Part shown: piece after piece, positions 1 to 8,660 of the stretch
Position numbering within the stretch: the stretch's first letter is position 1
Layout: each line of letters begins with the position of its first letter
Source: Rhodopseudomonas rhenobacensis
GTDB taxonomy: Bacteria; Pseudomonadota; Alphaproteobacteria; Rhizobiales; Xanthobacteraceae
Length of the DNA stretch: 64,000 nucleotides
Assembly: GCF_014203125.1 (NCBI RefSeq)
Contig: NZ_JACHIH010000003.1
Location: forward strand, 186,001 to 250,000
Reading direction: 5' to 3'
Notes under the pieces: model-generated
The model's input: only the letters and a program-made list of their open reading frames with translations
Told to the model about the DNA's origin: nothing
Database searches by the model: none
Position numbers and translations under genes: made by a program

Positions 1-849
1 ATCGATAAAGGCCCGCACCCGGGCAGGCATTTGGGTACGGGTCGAGAAAACGGCCCATATCCCAACTTCCAACGGTTCGACGTCGGCGAGGACGATCCGC
101 TGTAACTCGCCGTGCGCGATCTGCTTGTGTACGTCCCAGAAGGTCAACATGGCGATGCCCACGCCCGCGATGCAGGCTGCTCGCACCGCGTCGACGGTGT
201 TGGCCGAGATGGGACCACTAATCCGAACTCGGTGCGGCTCGCCGCCCCGCCTGAATGGCCAGGCGTCCATCGCATGAAGCTTGATGCAGGGGTGGCTCAC
301 CAGGTCTTCCGTCGTGGCGGGCGTTCCGAAGCGCGCGACGTAGCCTGGCGATGCAATTACAATAAACGGATTGTCAGCAACCCTTGTCGCTATCATGTCC
401 GACGGCTTCATCTCCGCCACGCGAACGGCGACATCCAGTCCTGCCGTCGCAATATCGACGACGCTGTCGCTCAGAGTCAGGTCGACGCGTAGCGCCGGGT
501 TATCGGCGATCAACTCGGCAACGACGGGAACCACGACCGAGTGGCCGATGACGTTCGGCGCTGTAATCTTCAACATGCCTGAGAGCCCGGAGCCACCGGA
601 CGAGACCGACTCGAATGCGGAATCTCGAGCTTCGATGAGGGTGATGGCGTGAGGCAGAAAGGCCTCTCCCTCAGGCGTCAGGGATAGGGACCGCGTCGTG
701 CGGTGGAACAGGCGCGCGCCCAGTTCGGCTTCAAGGCCCGCCAACCGGCGGCTGACCAACATCGGCGTCGTGCCCAACTGACGAGCCGCCGCCGACAGGC
801 TGCCGAGGGACGCGATGGTGCGAAACAGAGCCACATCTGCGAGATTCAT
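1..849 (-). CDS. LysR-family transcriptional regulator (3' end beyond window)
   Basis: Read on the minus strand from ATG at 849, 283 codons are open to the left edge, so the C-terminus lies outside the window. The N-terminus (MNLADVALFRTIASLGSLSA, then ARQLGTTPMLVSRRLAGLE) is a typical LysR winged helix-turn-helix. It is followed by the RLFHRTTRSLSLTPEG linker and an effector domain with the VDLTLSDSVVDI and DVAVRV motifs. At 283 of about 300 residues it is nearly complete. It is divergent from an Old Yellow Enzyme-type reductase, and a perfect palindrome lies 5 bp upstream of its start, suggesting autoregulation and control of the reductase. The inducer cannot be read from sequence. Confidence 0.9.
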   Translation of the reverse strand, partial: MNLADVALFRTIASLGSLSAAARQLGTTPMLVSRRLAGLEAELGARLFHRTTRSLSLTPEGEAFLPHAITLIEARDSAFESVSSGGSGLSGMLKITAPNVIGHSVVVPVVAELIADNPALRVDLTLSDSVVDIATAGLDVAVRVAEMKPSDMIATRVADNPFIVIASPGYVARFGTPATTEDLVSHPCIKLHAMDAWPFRRGGEPHRVRISGPISANTVDAVRAACIAGVGIAMLTFWDVHKQIAHGELQRIVLADVEPLEVGIWAVFSTRTQMPARVRAFID

Positions 850-853
850 ATTC

Positions 854-868
854 TAACGCTAAGCGTTA
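854..868. promoter_or_regulatory. Perfect 15-bp palindrome between lysR and the reductase gene
   Basis: TAACGCT-A-AGCGTTA is a perfect inverted repeat centred at 861, just upstream of the LysR ATG (849) and about 127 bp before the reductase start. The position suits a LysR autoregulatory operator. Binding is inferred. Confidence 0.55.
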
Positions 869-994
869 TATTGCTTATCGTCCATCTCATCTTCTGCGTC
901 GCACCCACAGGAGCTAGATTTAAAGCCAACAAGCGGTGCGTCTTCATATTTGCGCTGAAACCCGCCGCATTCAGCGCCGCTAGAGGTCTGGACG

Positions 995-2098
995 ATGGAA
1001 ATCTACACAAGCTCCCTTTTCGCGCCGATCGTTATAAACGGCCATACCCTGAAGAACCGCCTTTCTGTCGCGCCGATGACGCGCATCTCGGCGACCGAGG
1101 ACGGCCGGGCGACCGAGACGATGACCCGTTACTACGAGCGTTTCGCGCGTGGCGGCTTTGGCGCAGTCACGACCGAAGGTATCTACACCGATCAGGCGTT
1201 TTCGCAGGGCTACGTGCATCAGCCCGGCATGACTGACGAAGCGCAGGCCAACGCCTGGAAACCGGTCGTCAGCGGCATCAAGGCGCACGGCGCGCTCGCC
1301 ATCGCCCAGATCATGCATGCTGGGGCGATCAGCCAGGGCAATCGCTTTCGCGACACCACGGTTGGGCCGTCTCCGGTCCAGCCGAAGGGCGAACAGATGA
1401 CGTTCTATCATGGTAAGGGCGCCTACGCCCCGCCGGCCGCAATTACGGAGGCGCAGATCGTCGACGCCATCACCGGATTTGCTCAGTCGGCGGGGCGCGC
1501 GATCAAGGTTGCCGGATTTGATGCAATCGAGATTCACGGCGCCAACGGATATCTTCTCGACCAGTTTCTGACCGACTACGCCAACACCAGAGCGGATTCG
1601 TGGGGGGGCGCCACGGAGAACCGCGTACGGTTGATCGTCGAAACCTTCAAGGCGGTGCGAGCGAACGTCGGCCCCAGGGTGCCGGTCGGGGTCCGTATCT
1701 CTCAAGGCAAGGTGAACGACTACCATCACAAGTGGGCAGATGCGGAGCGTGATGCCGAAATCATCTTCGGCAGCCTCGCGGACGCCGGCGCGGACTTCAT
1801 CCATGTAACCGAATTCGAGGCGTGGAAGCCGGCGTTCGCGTCGGAAGGTCCATCCTTGATGCAGCTCGCCAAGCGCCACGCACCCAAAGCAGCAATCTTT
1901 GCCAATGGCAGTCTGCACAACGTCGAGCAGGCGCTGGCTGCGCTGGACGACGGTGCCGATATCATCACCCTCGCCCGCGGGGCTCTGGCGAATCCCGACC
2001 TACCGAGGCGTTGGTCCAACCGAAGCGTCCTCAACGACTTCGACCCCACGATCCTTGGACCGATAGCCAACATCAAAGAAGCCGAGCTGGCGATGTAA
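995..2098 (+). CDS. Old Yellow Enzyme-family NADH:flavin oxidoreductase
   Basis: This 367-residue TIM-barrel flavoprotein probably reduces activated alkenes or similar electrophiles using FMN and NAD(P)H. Visible family motifs are LKNRLSVAPMTRISATEDG near the start, AIAQIMHAGAISQGN in the middle, and EIHGANGYLLDQFL around residue 180. The last carries the His-x-x-Asn pair that binds the substrate carbonyl or nitro oxygen in Old Yellow Enzymes. Length is normal for the family. It is divergent from a LysR gene, which probably controls it, and is followed 49 bp later by a small membrane protein that may be co-transcribed. The physiological substrate is unknown. Confidence 0.9.
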   Translation: MEIYTSSLFAPIVINGHTLKNRLSVAPMTRISATEDGRATETMTRYYERFARGGFGAVTTEGIYTDQAFSQGYVHQPGMTDEAQANAWKPVVSGIKAHGALAIAQIMHAGAISQGNRFRDTTVGPSPVQPKGEQMTFYHGKGAYAPPAAITEAQIVDAITGFAQSAGRAIKVAGFDAIEIHGANGYLLDQFLTDYANTRADSWGGATENRVRLIVETFKAVRANVGPRVPVGVRISQGKVNDYHHKWADAERDAEIIFGSLADAGADFIHVTEFEAWKPAFASEGPSLMQLAKRHAPKAAIFANGSLHNVEQALAALDDGADIITLARGALANPDLPRRWSNRSVLNDFDPTILGPIANIKEAELAM

Positions 2099-2147
2099 AG
2101 ACGATTCGATTGAGGATCGTCGAGAATATAAATGGGAGCCATTAGAC

Positions 2148-2639
2148 ATGGGTAGCGTCGCAATATTCTGGATGCAGCTTCTCGTGAGTTGCGCCGTCTT
2201 CTCCATCGTCGCGGCGTGGTACGTTTGGCCGGCCCTGACCAAGCTGCCTCGCAATGCCGCTCTGATTCCGCTGCTCTGGGTGCATGTGCCCCGCTATGTG
2301 GGAATGACCTTGTTGGTTACGGGTATGGTCGATCCCAAATTGCCCAGCGAGTTCCTTTCCAGCGCGGCTTACGGCGATCTCTTAGAAGCGGCGCTGGCTC
2401 TCATTTCGATCTTCGCTCTTCGGAGCAACTGGCGCGGTGCTGTTCTTCTAGTATGGCTAACCAACACCTGGGGATTCGTAGACCTGCTAAATGGCGTACG
2501 CGGCGTGCTGCAGTTGAACGTGCCGAGCTTCAACTTGGCTACCTTTTGGTATGTCTACACGTTTTACGCCCCCCTGGTACTCATCTCACATCTGATGATC
2601 TTTGCGATTTTGATCAAATCCAAATCTTGGAAGAAATAG
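2148..2639 (+). CDS. Small four-helix membrane protein, function unknown
   Basis: 163 residues with four predicted membrane segments: about residues 5-25 (FWMQLLVSCAVFSIVAAWYV), 40-60, 75-105 and 130-158. The C-terminus is short and basic (KSKSWKK). It starts 49 bp after the flavin reductase on the same strand, so the two may form one transcript. I do not recognise the family. A longer frame-shifted reading over the same DNA was set aside because this one has a clear hydrophobic pattern. Confidence 0.7.
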   Translation: MGSVAIFWMQLLVSCAVFSIVAAWYVWPALTKLPRNAALIPLLWVHVPRYVGMTLLVTGMVDPKLPSEFLSSAAYGDLLEAALALISIFALRSNWRGAVLLVWLTNTWGFVDLLNGVRGVLQLNVPSFNLATFWYVYTFYAPLVLISHLMIFAILIKSKSWKK

Positions 2640-2795
2640 AGTAGATGCACCCGAATCCCCGGTCGCATACCTACGGCAAACCGTGCTGCGTCCCTCAGCC
2701 TACAAGCAACATGGTGCAATCGTGATGAAGCGGCATGCTATCACTTTGCTGCGTCCCGTTCCTGACCGTCCTTTTCTGTCGGCGTCATATCTCCT

Positions 2796-3494
2796 TCAAG
2801 ATTTGGTGGATCGTCGGCCTGATTTCGGACGGGGGGAGGCAGATTGTGTGGACGGCCTTTGCAACGGCCGAACTCCATCCATGAAGGTCGCGACGGCCTG
2901 GGCCACGGAGGCATCGATCTCATTCTGGTCCATGGGCGGACGCAGCCCGAGGACTACGTTCAGATGGCGGTCGTCGCGGACCATGCCGATGAACTGCTCC
3001 GCCGCGAGCACAGGATCCGCAACTACTATTCGCCCCGAATCCCGATAGAAGGTCAGCGCTTCGGCGAGATGGGCCGTCGCCCGCCCAGGCCCGTGCTCGA
3101 AGAAAATTCGGGCGATCTCAGGAAAGCGACGGCTGTCGGCGACGACTGCGCGATACAGGTCGAGCGCGGTGGCCGACATGATGATCTCTAGGTAGCGGCG
3201 CCCGACTTCGGCTAGGGTACTCGCCGGATCATCCATTGCAAGGCGTGACGGCGCGAGCGGCTGTAGCACCTCGGCCGACAGCTCTTCGATCAGAGTGATG
3301 AAGAGTTCCTGCTTATTGTGGAAGTAATTGTAGACGGTCTGCTTGGACCCTCCGACCCGATCACAGATCGTTGCCATGCTCGCAGCCTCGTAACCGACCG
3401 CAAAGAAGATCTCAGCGGCCGCGCGTAAGATCGCGGCGCGTCGTTCCTGTTTAAACGCTGGCAACAGGTCTTTGGAAGAGGCAGTCACCTTCAT
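2796..3494 (-). CDS. TetR-family transcriptional regulator
   Basis: About 232 residues. The N-terminal TetR DNA-binding domain is clear: RRAAILRAAAEIFFAVGYEA, then MATICDRVGGSKQTVYNYF, then HNKQELFITLIEEL. The rest is a helical ligand-binding domain of the AefR-like type (PLAPSRLAMDD, YLEIIMSATALDLYRAVVA). ATG at 3494 is chosen; an in-frame GTG at 3497 is only one codon earlier. It is divergent from an EmrA/EmrB-type efflux pair, the usual arrangement in which the repressor controls the pump and itself and is released by a pump substrate. Confidence 0.9.
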   Translation of the reverse strand: MKVTASSKDLLPAFKQERRAAILRAAAEIFFAVGYEAASMATICDRVGGSKQTVYNYFHNKQELFITLIEELSAEVLQPLAPSRLAMDDPASTLAEVGRRYLEIIMSATALDLYRAVVADSRRFPEIARIFFEHGPGRATAHLAEALTFYRDSGRIVVADPVLAAEQFIGMVRDDRHLNVVLGLRPPMDQNEIDASVAQAVATFMDGVRPLQRPSTQSASPRPKSGRRSTKS

Positions 3495-3513
3495 CACGCA
3501 CTAACCCCATTTT

Positions 3514-3530
3514 GGTTCGATGTTGGAACC
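3514..3530. promoter_or_regulatory. Inverted repeat upstream of tetR
   Basis: GGTTC-N7-GAACC lies 20 bp upstream of the tetR start and could be an autoregulatory operator. The arms are only 5 bp, so the case is weak. Confidence 0.25.
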
Positions 3531-3656
3531 GACTTCACAGACTCACACGTCTTCACATAAAGACCGTCGCCCTGCGGGCGACCAACCTAATTCGTCAACC
3601 GCACCCTGAACGTCCAATCTCAAAACATCACCCTTCATCTGAACTTCCGGTCGCCA

Positions 3657-3672
3657 GACATCCCTGGATGTC
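3657..3672. promoter_or_regulatory. Palindrome upstream of efflux operon
   Basis: GACATCC-CT-GGATGTC is a perfect 7-2-7 inverted repeat 60 bp upstream of the membrane fusion protein start. It could be a regulator site overlapping the promoter; no function is established. Confidence 0.35.
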
Positions 3673-3684
3673 CCTTGCCATTTA

Positions 3685-3707
3685 TTGGACCGTACGGTAC
3701 AGTCCAA
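3685..3707. promoter_or_regulatory. Probable TetR operator, 23-bp palindrome before efflux operon
   Basis: The arms are TTGGACCGTAC and GTACAGTCCAA around a central G at 3696; ten of eleven pairs match. It sits 25 bp before the ATG at 3733, where a bound TetR protein would block transcription of the pump. Alternating GTAC/GTCC half-sites are typical of TetR-family operators. That the adjacent TetR binds here is inference. Confidence 0.6.
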
Positions 3708-3732
3708 AAAACATGATGGCAAGGAGATATCC

Positions 3733-4983
3733 ATGCGCCACGCCACAGAGCTTTTGACCCATCCCAGCCATTCTCCACCTCCCGCCGCGGAAGCGCCTAG
3801 TGAACACATCATCTCTGACCGGAGCACCGGGTTTAGCCCGGCCAAACAAGAGAGGGGCGCCATCGGTCGTGGTGCCCGACGCGTACTGATCGTCTGCGGC
3901 CTTGCCCTTGGCGGAGCGGGGCTCGCAGCGGCCTGCGCCTGGTACTGGGAGCGTGCGTCGGTCGAGAAATCTGAAGACGCTTATGTGCGCGCTGAGATCA
4001 CAGTGATCAGCCCGAAGGTGCAGGGCTACGTGTCGGCGCTCCCGATCGCCGACAACGAGGAGGTAAAAGCAGGACAGGTCCTCGTCCGCATCGATGACGC
4101 GGACTTCCGCGCGAGGGTGGCTCAGGCAGAGGCCAACGTCGCTGCCGCCCGGGCAGGAATTGAGGCCCAGGAGGCGGCCGTCACGAATCTCGACAGCCAA
4201 ACCACCCAGCAACGCAACGTCATCGCCCAGGCCGAGGCTGCGGTGATGAGCGCCGAGGCCGAGTTCGAGCGAGCCCAGCTCGACTACACGCGGTATGAGA
4301 CACTCGTCAAAGAGTCGGCCGTGTCTCGCCAGCGGTTAGAGACTGCAACGGCTGACCTTCGCAAAGCCAATGCGGCTGTCGCGGGCGCAAGAGCGGCCGC
4401 CGCAGCGGAGCGAGGCAAGCTCGACGTGCTGGCGAGTAGCCGGAAGCAGGTGGAGGCCAGCCTGCAGCAGGCGCGCGCGAACCTGGGGCAGGCCGAAGCC
4501 AACCAAACACTTGCTCGAATAGATTTGGCGAACACGGCCCTCCGGGCTCCTGTCGATGGCGTGGTAGGCGCGCGATCGGTCCGTTTGGGGGCTCTGGTGC
4601 AGCCCGGAACGCCGCTCCTGTCGATCGTCCCGCTAGAACGGGTGTGGGTCGTAGCGAACTTCAAGGAGACGCAAGTAGCTCTAATGCGTCCCGGCCAGGC
4701 CGTTACCATTCGGGCAGATTCCTTTCCAGGCGTTGCAGTCCCGGGACACATCGACAGCTTCTCCCCGGCAAGTGGCGCGCAATTCGCCCTCCTGCCGCCG
4801 GACAATGCCACAGGCAACTTCGTCAAGATCGTTCAGCGAATCCCTGTGAAAATTGCGGTTGATCCGGGTGGCGCCCTTCAAGGGCGCTTGCGCCCCGGCA
4901 TGTCGGCGTCTGTCGATATCGACGTCGGCAATAGCCGTTCCGACTCAGGTTCCGCTTCCGGTGCAGAAGCAGGCCGGCCATGA
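3733..4983 (+). CDS. EmrA/HlyD-type membrane fusion protein of an efflux pump
   Basis: Periplasmic adaptor linking the inner-membrane transporter to an outer-membrane channel. ATG at 3733 is chosen because AAGGAGAT precedes it at good spacing; the reading frame is open further upstream but runs through the operator. 416 residues: a basic cytoplasmic N-terminus, one membrane anchor (RVLIVCGLALGGAGLAAACA), a biotinyl-lipoyl half (EKSEDAYVRAEITVISPKVQ), a long Ala/Glu/Gln-rich coiled coil (about residues 110-260), the second lipoyl half (LRAPVDGVVGARSVRLGALV) and a beta-barrel. SEDAYVRAEI is close to the EmrA signature. Its stop overlaps the start of the MFS gene by 4 bp, so the two are translationally coupled. 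Confidence 0.9.
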   Translation: MRHATELLTHPSHSPPPAAEAPSEHIISDRSTGFSPAKQERGAIGRGARRVLIVCGLALGGAGLAAACAWYWERASVEKSEDAYVRAEITVISPKVQGYVSALPIADNEEVKAGQVLVRIDDADFRARVAQAEANVAAARAGIEAQEAAVTNLDSQTTQQRNVIAQAEAAVMSAEAEFERAQLDYTRYETLVKESAVSRQRLETATADLRKANAAVAGARAAAAAERGKLDVLASSRKQVEASLQQARANLGQAEANQTLARIDLANTALRAPVDGVVGARSVRLGALVQPGTPLLSIVPLERVWVVANFKETQVALMRPGQAVTIRADSFPGVAVPGHIDSFSPASGAQFALLPPDNATGNFVKIVQRIPVKIAVDPGGALQGRLRPGMSASVDIDVGNSRSDSGSASGAEAGRP

Positions 4984-6611
4984 CCGCTACGACCTTCATC
5001 GTCCATCCTGCGGCCGGCGCGCTCGACGGCGCGGCGACACGGAAAGCATCGGGACGCGCCGCGGCCGTCATCGCGGTCGGAGCACTTACGGCGGCGGCCG
5101 TGATGGATGGCTTGAACGCGATCATCTTCGACATCGCCGGTGATCACATGGCCGGCTATGTATCGGCGACTCCGGACGAAGCGGCTTGGCTCAACCTGGC
5201 TTATTTCATGGCCAAGGTGTGCGGGTTGCCCATGACCGCGCTGCTTCTCACCTGGCTCGGCACGCGGCGACTGCTGCAGTGCGCCCTCGTTTTGGTCATC
5301 ATCGCCTCCGCAGGATGCTGGCTCGGCCGGGATCTTACGTTCCTCGTGCTGTGTCGAGCGCTTCAAGGGCTTGGCGGGGCCGCCATCCTCGCCGGAGGGC
5401 AAAGCTGGCTGTTCGGTCAATTTCCTAACCGACGCCAGGGGCTGATCCAGGCCATTTTTGCTCTCGGCGCGATCATGCTGCCGACGACTGCAGCTCCGGC
5501 GATCGCCGGCGTCATCGTGGACGCGGACTCATGGAACGCTGTCCTCCTGCTCAATGTGCCGATCGGCCTGGTCGTGCTGGCCGTCTTGCCGCTGTTCACG
5601 CCACGCCGCGTCCCTTGCGTCGTCAAGCCCGATTGGCTCGGGCTCGCGCTGATTTGCCTCGGTCTTCCATCGTTAGTTTACGTGTTGGTCGAAGGAAGTA
5701 GGTGGGACTGGTTCGAGGACAGCAAGATTGTCTGGCTGAGTTTGATCGCCGGGGCCTCCCTTACCGGCTTTATCTGCTGGCAGCGCAGCGGCAGGAACAC
5801 GTCGCCGCTGATCGACCTCAAGATCTTTAGGCATGAGGAATTCGCGTTCGGCTTCGCCGTTAGCTTCGTCGCGGGATTTGCGCTGTTTGGCAGCGCATTC
5901 CTCATCCCGGCCTACACGCTCGAAGTGCTGCAATTTCCCGCCCGCGACGCAGGCTTGGTGCTGCTACCGAGCGCCCTCACCGTCGGGTTGGGACTTCTCA
6001 CCAGCGGTTCGGTGATCCAACTCCTGCGCGCCCCTCCCGTCGTGATCGTTCCGTTTGGCATCGCCATTTTCATGACGGCAATGTGGCTCCTCTCGGGCTC
6101 GAATGCAGGAAGCGGCTACCCAGACCTCGTTCCCACGCTCGTGCTGCGGGGCTTCGGTATGGGTCTGCTGTTCATCGCCATCACCATCGTCTGCCTAGGC
6201 GATCTTACAGGCGCCGAGATTCCGCATGGCGTTGGGTTGTTCAATCTTGGCCGACAGATGGGAGGGCTGATCGGTATTGCCTTCCTGGCGACCTTCCTCG
6301 ATCACCATATGGCCGTCAGCCGCACCGTCATCGTATCGAACCTCGCTCAGGGAAGCCCGGTCGTCACCCAGTCACTACAAGCAATGGAGCAGGGATTTGC
6401 AAGCCGCGGAATGGCCCCGGAGCAAGCCACGTCAGCCGCTCTTGCCGCGCTGGATCGCATGGTGACGGGCCAAGCCGCTGCGATTTCATTCAATGAGGCA
6501 TTCCTGTCGCTCGCCCTGCTCTTCGTCGTCGCAGTCCCCTGCCTCCTCGTGGTGAAGGCTAGTCTGACACTGCTCGGGCGCAGACGGAGAGACAAAACGG
6601 CCGAAGCATAA
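4980..6611 (+). CDS. DHA2-family (EmrB-type) MFS multidrug transporter
   Basis: 543 residues with about 14 hydrophobic segments, the hallmark of DHA2 drug:proton antiporters. Near the N-terminus is DEAAWLNLAYFMAKVCGLPM, followed by a motif-A-like loop (WLGTRRLLQCALVLV) and ALQGLGGAAILAGGQSW. Several segments lie beyond residue 250. Its ATG overlaps the adaptor stop (ATGA). With the adaptor it forms a two-gene pump under the divergent TetR. Expected substrates are lipophilic toxic compounds; the sequence does not say which. Confidence 0.9.
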   Translation: MTATTFIVHPAAGALDGAATRKASGRAAAVIAVGALTAAAVMDGLNAIIFDIAGDHMAGYVSATPDEAAWLNLAYFMAKVCGLPMTALLLTWLGTRRLLQCALVLVIIASAGCWLGRDLTFLVLCRALQGLGGAAILAGGQSWLFGQFPNRRQGLIQAIFALGAIMLPTTAAPAIAGVIVDADSWNAVLLLNVPIGLVVLAVLPLFTPRRVPCVVKPDWLGLALICLGLPSLVYVLVEGSRWDWFEDSKIVWLSLIAGASLTGFICWQRSGRNTSPLIDLKIFRHEEFAFGFAVSFVAGFALFGSAFLIPAYTLEVLQFPARDAGLVLLPSALTVGLGLLTSGSVIQLLRAPPVVIVPFGIAIFMTAMWLLSGSNAGSGYPDLVPTLVLRGFGMGLLFIAITIVCLGDLTGAEIPHGVGLFNLGRQMGGLIGIAFLATFLDHHMAVSRTVIVSNLAQGSPVVTQSLQAMEQGFASRGMAPEQATSAALAALDRMVTGQAAAISFNEAFLSLALLFVVAVPCLLVVKASLTLLGRRRRDKTAEA

Positions 6612-6647
6612 ATCCGCGATGTCAGTTCAGAACAGGAGGGAGCATCT

Positions 6648-6749
6648 TGGCGGTTGCCTCACTACCCGCTCAAGGAGGAGCAGCGGCAGGAGCTGCTCTC
6701 CATCGCCGATCGGTTGATCTCACGCTCGTGCGCGGTGCGCTTGACATGA
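6648..6749 (+). pseudogene. Possible gene remnant beside the left tRNA-Arg
   Basis: A 33-codon stretch (WRLPHYPLKEEQRQELL, then [16 protein letters not shown], then stop) reads like the C-terminus of a real protein. It has no start codon after the upstream stop at 6609-6611. It ends 5 bp from the tRNA that bounds the mobile element, so it could be a gene end left by an integration or deletion event. I cannot name the family and chance is not excluded. Confidence 0.25.
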
Positions 6750-6754
6750 TGAGA

Positions 6755-6831
6755 TGGCGCACCCGACACGATTCGAACGTGTGGCCTCCACCTTCGGAGG
6801 GTGGCGCTCTATCCAGCTGAGCTACGGGTGC
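6755..6831 (-). tRNA. tRNA-Arg (anticodon CCG), left copy
   Basis: The minus-strand reading gives a full 77-nt cloverleaf: acceptor GCACCCG/CGGGTGC, D-arm AGCTCAGCTGGATAGAGC, anticodon stem CCACC/GGTGG with loop CTCCGAA (anticodon CCG), T-loop GTTCGAATC, discriminator G and an encoded CCA. It differs from the right copy (25272-25348) at seven positions, in or beside the anticodon stem. The integrase gene begins about 430 bp away on the side of its 5' end. Confidence 0.95.
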
Positions 6832-7261
6832 ATCTCTCATTCGCCTAGCCCGACCGACCCGTGAGGGTCAACGGATTCGCCGATCATAAATTCAACCCTC
6901 ATTGGACGACGAGATAACTACGCTCAGCTATCCGGCGGTCCGCTTCCGTTCTCCCGAAACTGCTTACGCGGTGCTTACGCGAAAATCGGTCGGGTCTCTG
7001 AAGCGATCAACGGGGCCATCAAGTCACTGTTTATACAAGCCTTTCTTCAGTTGCCTACAAACGAAACGCACTTGACACGAGCCTTCGGAGGGCTTGGCAC
7101 ATGGGTTTTCCGCTGCTTCCTGTTCATCGCCAGAGCTTGCCGGAATGCGCTAACGCGGGCTATTAAGGGGGTTCTGGGAAGGCAACGGTTACACCGGAAA
7201 ATTCCCGGAATTACCCGCCGCTGCTTCCTATATGCTTCCTGTAATCCTGCCGGGCCGCTCC
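6832..7261 (+). other. Integrase upstream region with arm-site-like repeats
   Basis: No convincing gene lies here. It holds short repeats: TGCTTACGCG at 6961-6970 and again at 6972-6981 (11-bp period), TGCTTCCTGT at 7114-7123, and the pair TGCTTCCTAT/TGCTTCCTGT at 7222-7231 and 7233-7242 (11-bp period). Helical phasing and recurrence at the far end of the element suggest integrase arm-binding or excisionase sites. A 13-nt copy of the tRNA anticodon-loop region (GCCTTCGGAGGGC) is at 7082-7094. Confidence 0.5.
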
Positions 7262-8542
7262 ATGCCGAAGCTCACGAAGAGCCATGTCGATCGACTCCCG
7301 GTCGAGGCGCGCGATTATTTCGCGTGGGATGGCGAGCTTCCGGGGTTCGGCGTGCGCGTCTGGCCGACCGGGCGCAAGGTCTACATGGCGCAGTATCGCG
7401 CCGGTGGCCGCACCCGCCGGGTGAAGATCGGAACGCACGGAGCGGTCACCGCAGAGCAGGCGCGCACCCAGGCAAAGATCGTGCTCGGTGACGTGGCACG
7501 CGGAGAGGATCCGGCGGAAGACAAGGCAACCCGCCGCAAGTCGCTCACGGTGCGCGATCTCTGCGACAATTACCTGAAGGCGGCCGAGGGCGGCCTGATC
7601 ATGGGCAAGCGCCAGTTGCCGAAAAAGGAAACGACGCTGGTTTCCGATCGTGGCCGGATCGAGCGGCACATAAAGCCGCTGCTCGGCAATAAGCTGGTCC
7701 GCGACCTGGTGCAGGCCGACGTCAACCGCTTCATTCGGGACGTGACGCTCGGCAAGACGGCCGCGGTCGTGAAGACAGACAAGAAACGCGGCAAGTCAGT
7801 GGTCGAGGGCGGCGCCGGCACCGCCGCGCGAACTGCGGGCTTGCTCGGCGGCATTCTGACTTACGCGGTGAGTGAGGGCATCATTCCGTTCAATCCGGCG
7901 CGCGGTGCTAAACGACAGGCCGACGCATCGCGCACCCGACGGCTGTCCCCAGACGAATATCAGCGGCTCGGCGCTGCGCTGCGGACGGCCGACGAACTGG
8001 CCGAACCGGAGCAAGGCATCACTGGCATCTGGTTGCTAGCGCTGACCGGATGCCGCATCAGCGAAATCGTCGGGTTGAAATACGATGAGATTGACCTGGC
8101 CGGCTCATGCTTGCGGCTGGCCGACAGCAAGGAAGGCGCGTCGGTGAGACCCCTCGGCGCCGCCGCTGCCGATGTCATCCGCAGTGTGGCCAACCTCAGG
8201 CGCTCGCCATACCTATTGCCGGCCGATCGGAGCGACGATGGCAGCTATGGCGGCATGGCCCGCGCGATTGATCGCGTGATGACACGGGCGAAGCTGGCAG
8301 GCGTCACGGCGCACACGTTGCGTCATAGTTTTGCTTCGGTGGCAGGTGATCTCGGCTTCACCGAGTCCACCATTGCGGCGCTCATCGGTCACTCGGCCAG
8401 CGGCTCCGTCACGGGGCGATATATCCACCACCTCGACACGGTGTTGATCGCGGCGGCCGACAAGGTAAGTCGCTCGATTTTGGGACAGATGACCGGCAAC
8501 GCTCCTATGGATCAAAACCATTTGTCCACGGTTGTGGTCTAA
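7262..8542 (+). CDS. int: Tyrosine-recombinase integrase (P4-like)
   Basis: Site-specific recombinase for integration and excision of the element. ATG at 7262 (MPKLTKSHVDRLP) is preferred; an in-frame ATG at 7232 lies inside a TGCTTCCT repeat. 426 residues: an N-terminal DUF4102-like arm-binding domain (ELPGFGVRVWPTGRKVYMAQ, then YRAGGRTRRVKIGTHG), a central SAM-like core-binding domain, and the catalytic domain. Catalytic residues visible are Arg in LTGCRISEIVGLKYDEIDL, His and Arg in HTLRHSFAS, His in LIGHSASGSV, and Tyr in TGRYIHHLD. Its position next to a tRNA-Arg gene fits the usual target choice of such integrases. Confidence 0.95.
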   Translation: MPKLTKSHVDRLPVEARDYFAWDGELPGFGVRVWPTGRKVYMAQYRAGGRTRRVKIGTHGAVTAEQARTQAKIVLGDVARGEDPAEDKATRRKSLTVRDLCDNYLKAAEGGLIMGKRQLPKKETTLVSDRGRIERHIKPLLGNKLVRDLVQADVNRFIRDVTLGKTAAVVKTDKKRGKSVVEGGAGTAARTAGLLGGILTYAVSEGIIPFNPARGAKRQADASRTRRLSPDEYQRLGAALRTADELAEPEQGITGIWLLALTGCRISEIVGLKYDEIDLAGSCLRLADSKEGASVRPLGAAAADVIRSVANLRRSPYLLPADRSDDGSYGGMARAIDRVMTRAKLAGVTAHTLRHSFASVAGDLGFTESTIAALIGHSASGSVTGRYIHHLDTVLIAAADKVSRSILGQMTGNAPMDQNHLSTVVV

Positions 8543-8561
8543 GAATCGTCGCAGGGATCCG

Positions 8562-8582
8562 AAAAAAGGCCATTTTGTGGCC
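8562..8582 (-). terminator. Possible leftward terminator downstream of int
   Basis: GGCCA-N5-TGGCC hairpin with a run of six A on its left. Read on the minus strand this is a hairpin followed by a U-run. It would stop leftward transcripts from entering int antisense. Loop and arms are short. Confidence 0.35.
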
Positions 8583-8660
8583 GTAGACGCTTAGGGGCAC
8601 TAGACGAAGCAGCCGGGCGGCGCCTAGGGTAACGATTCAGAACGTGTAAAGGGCAAATCA

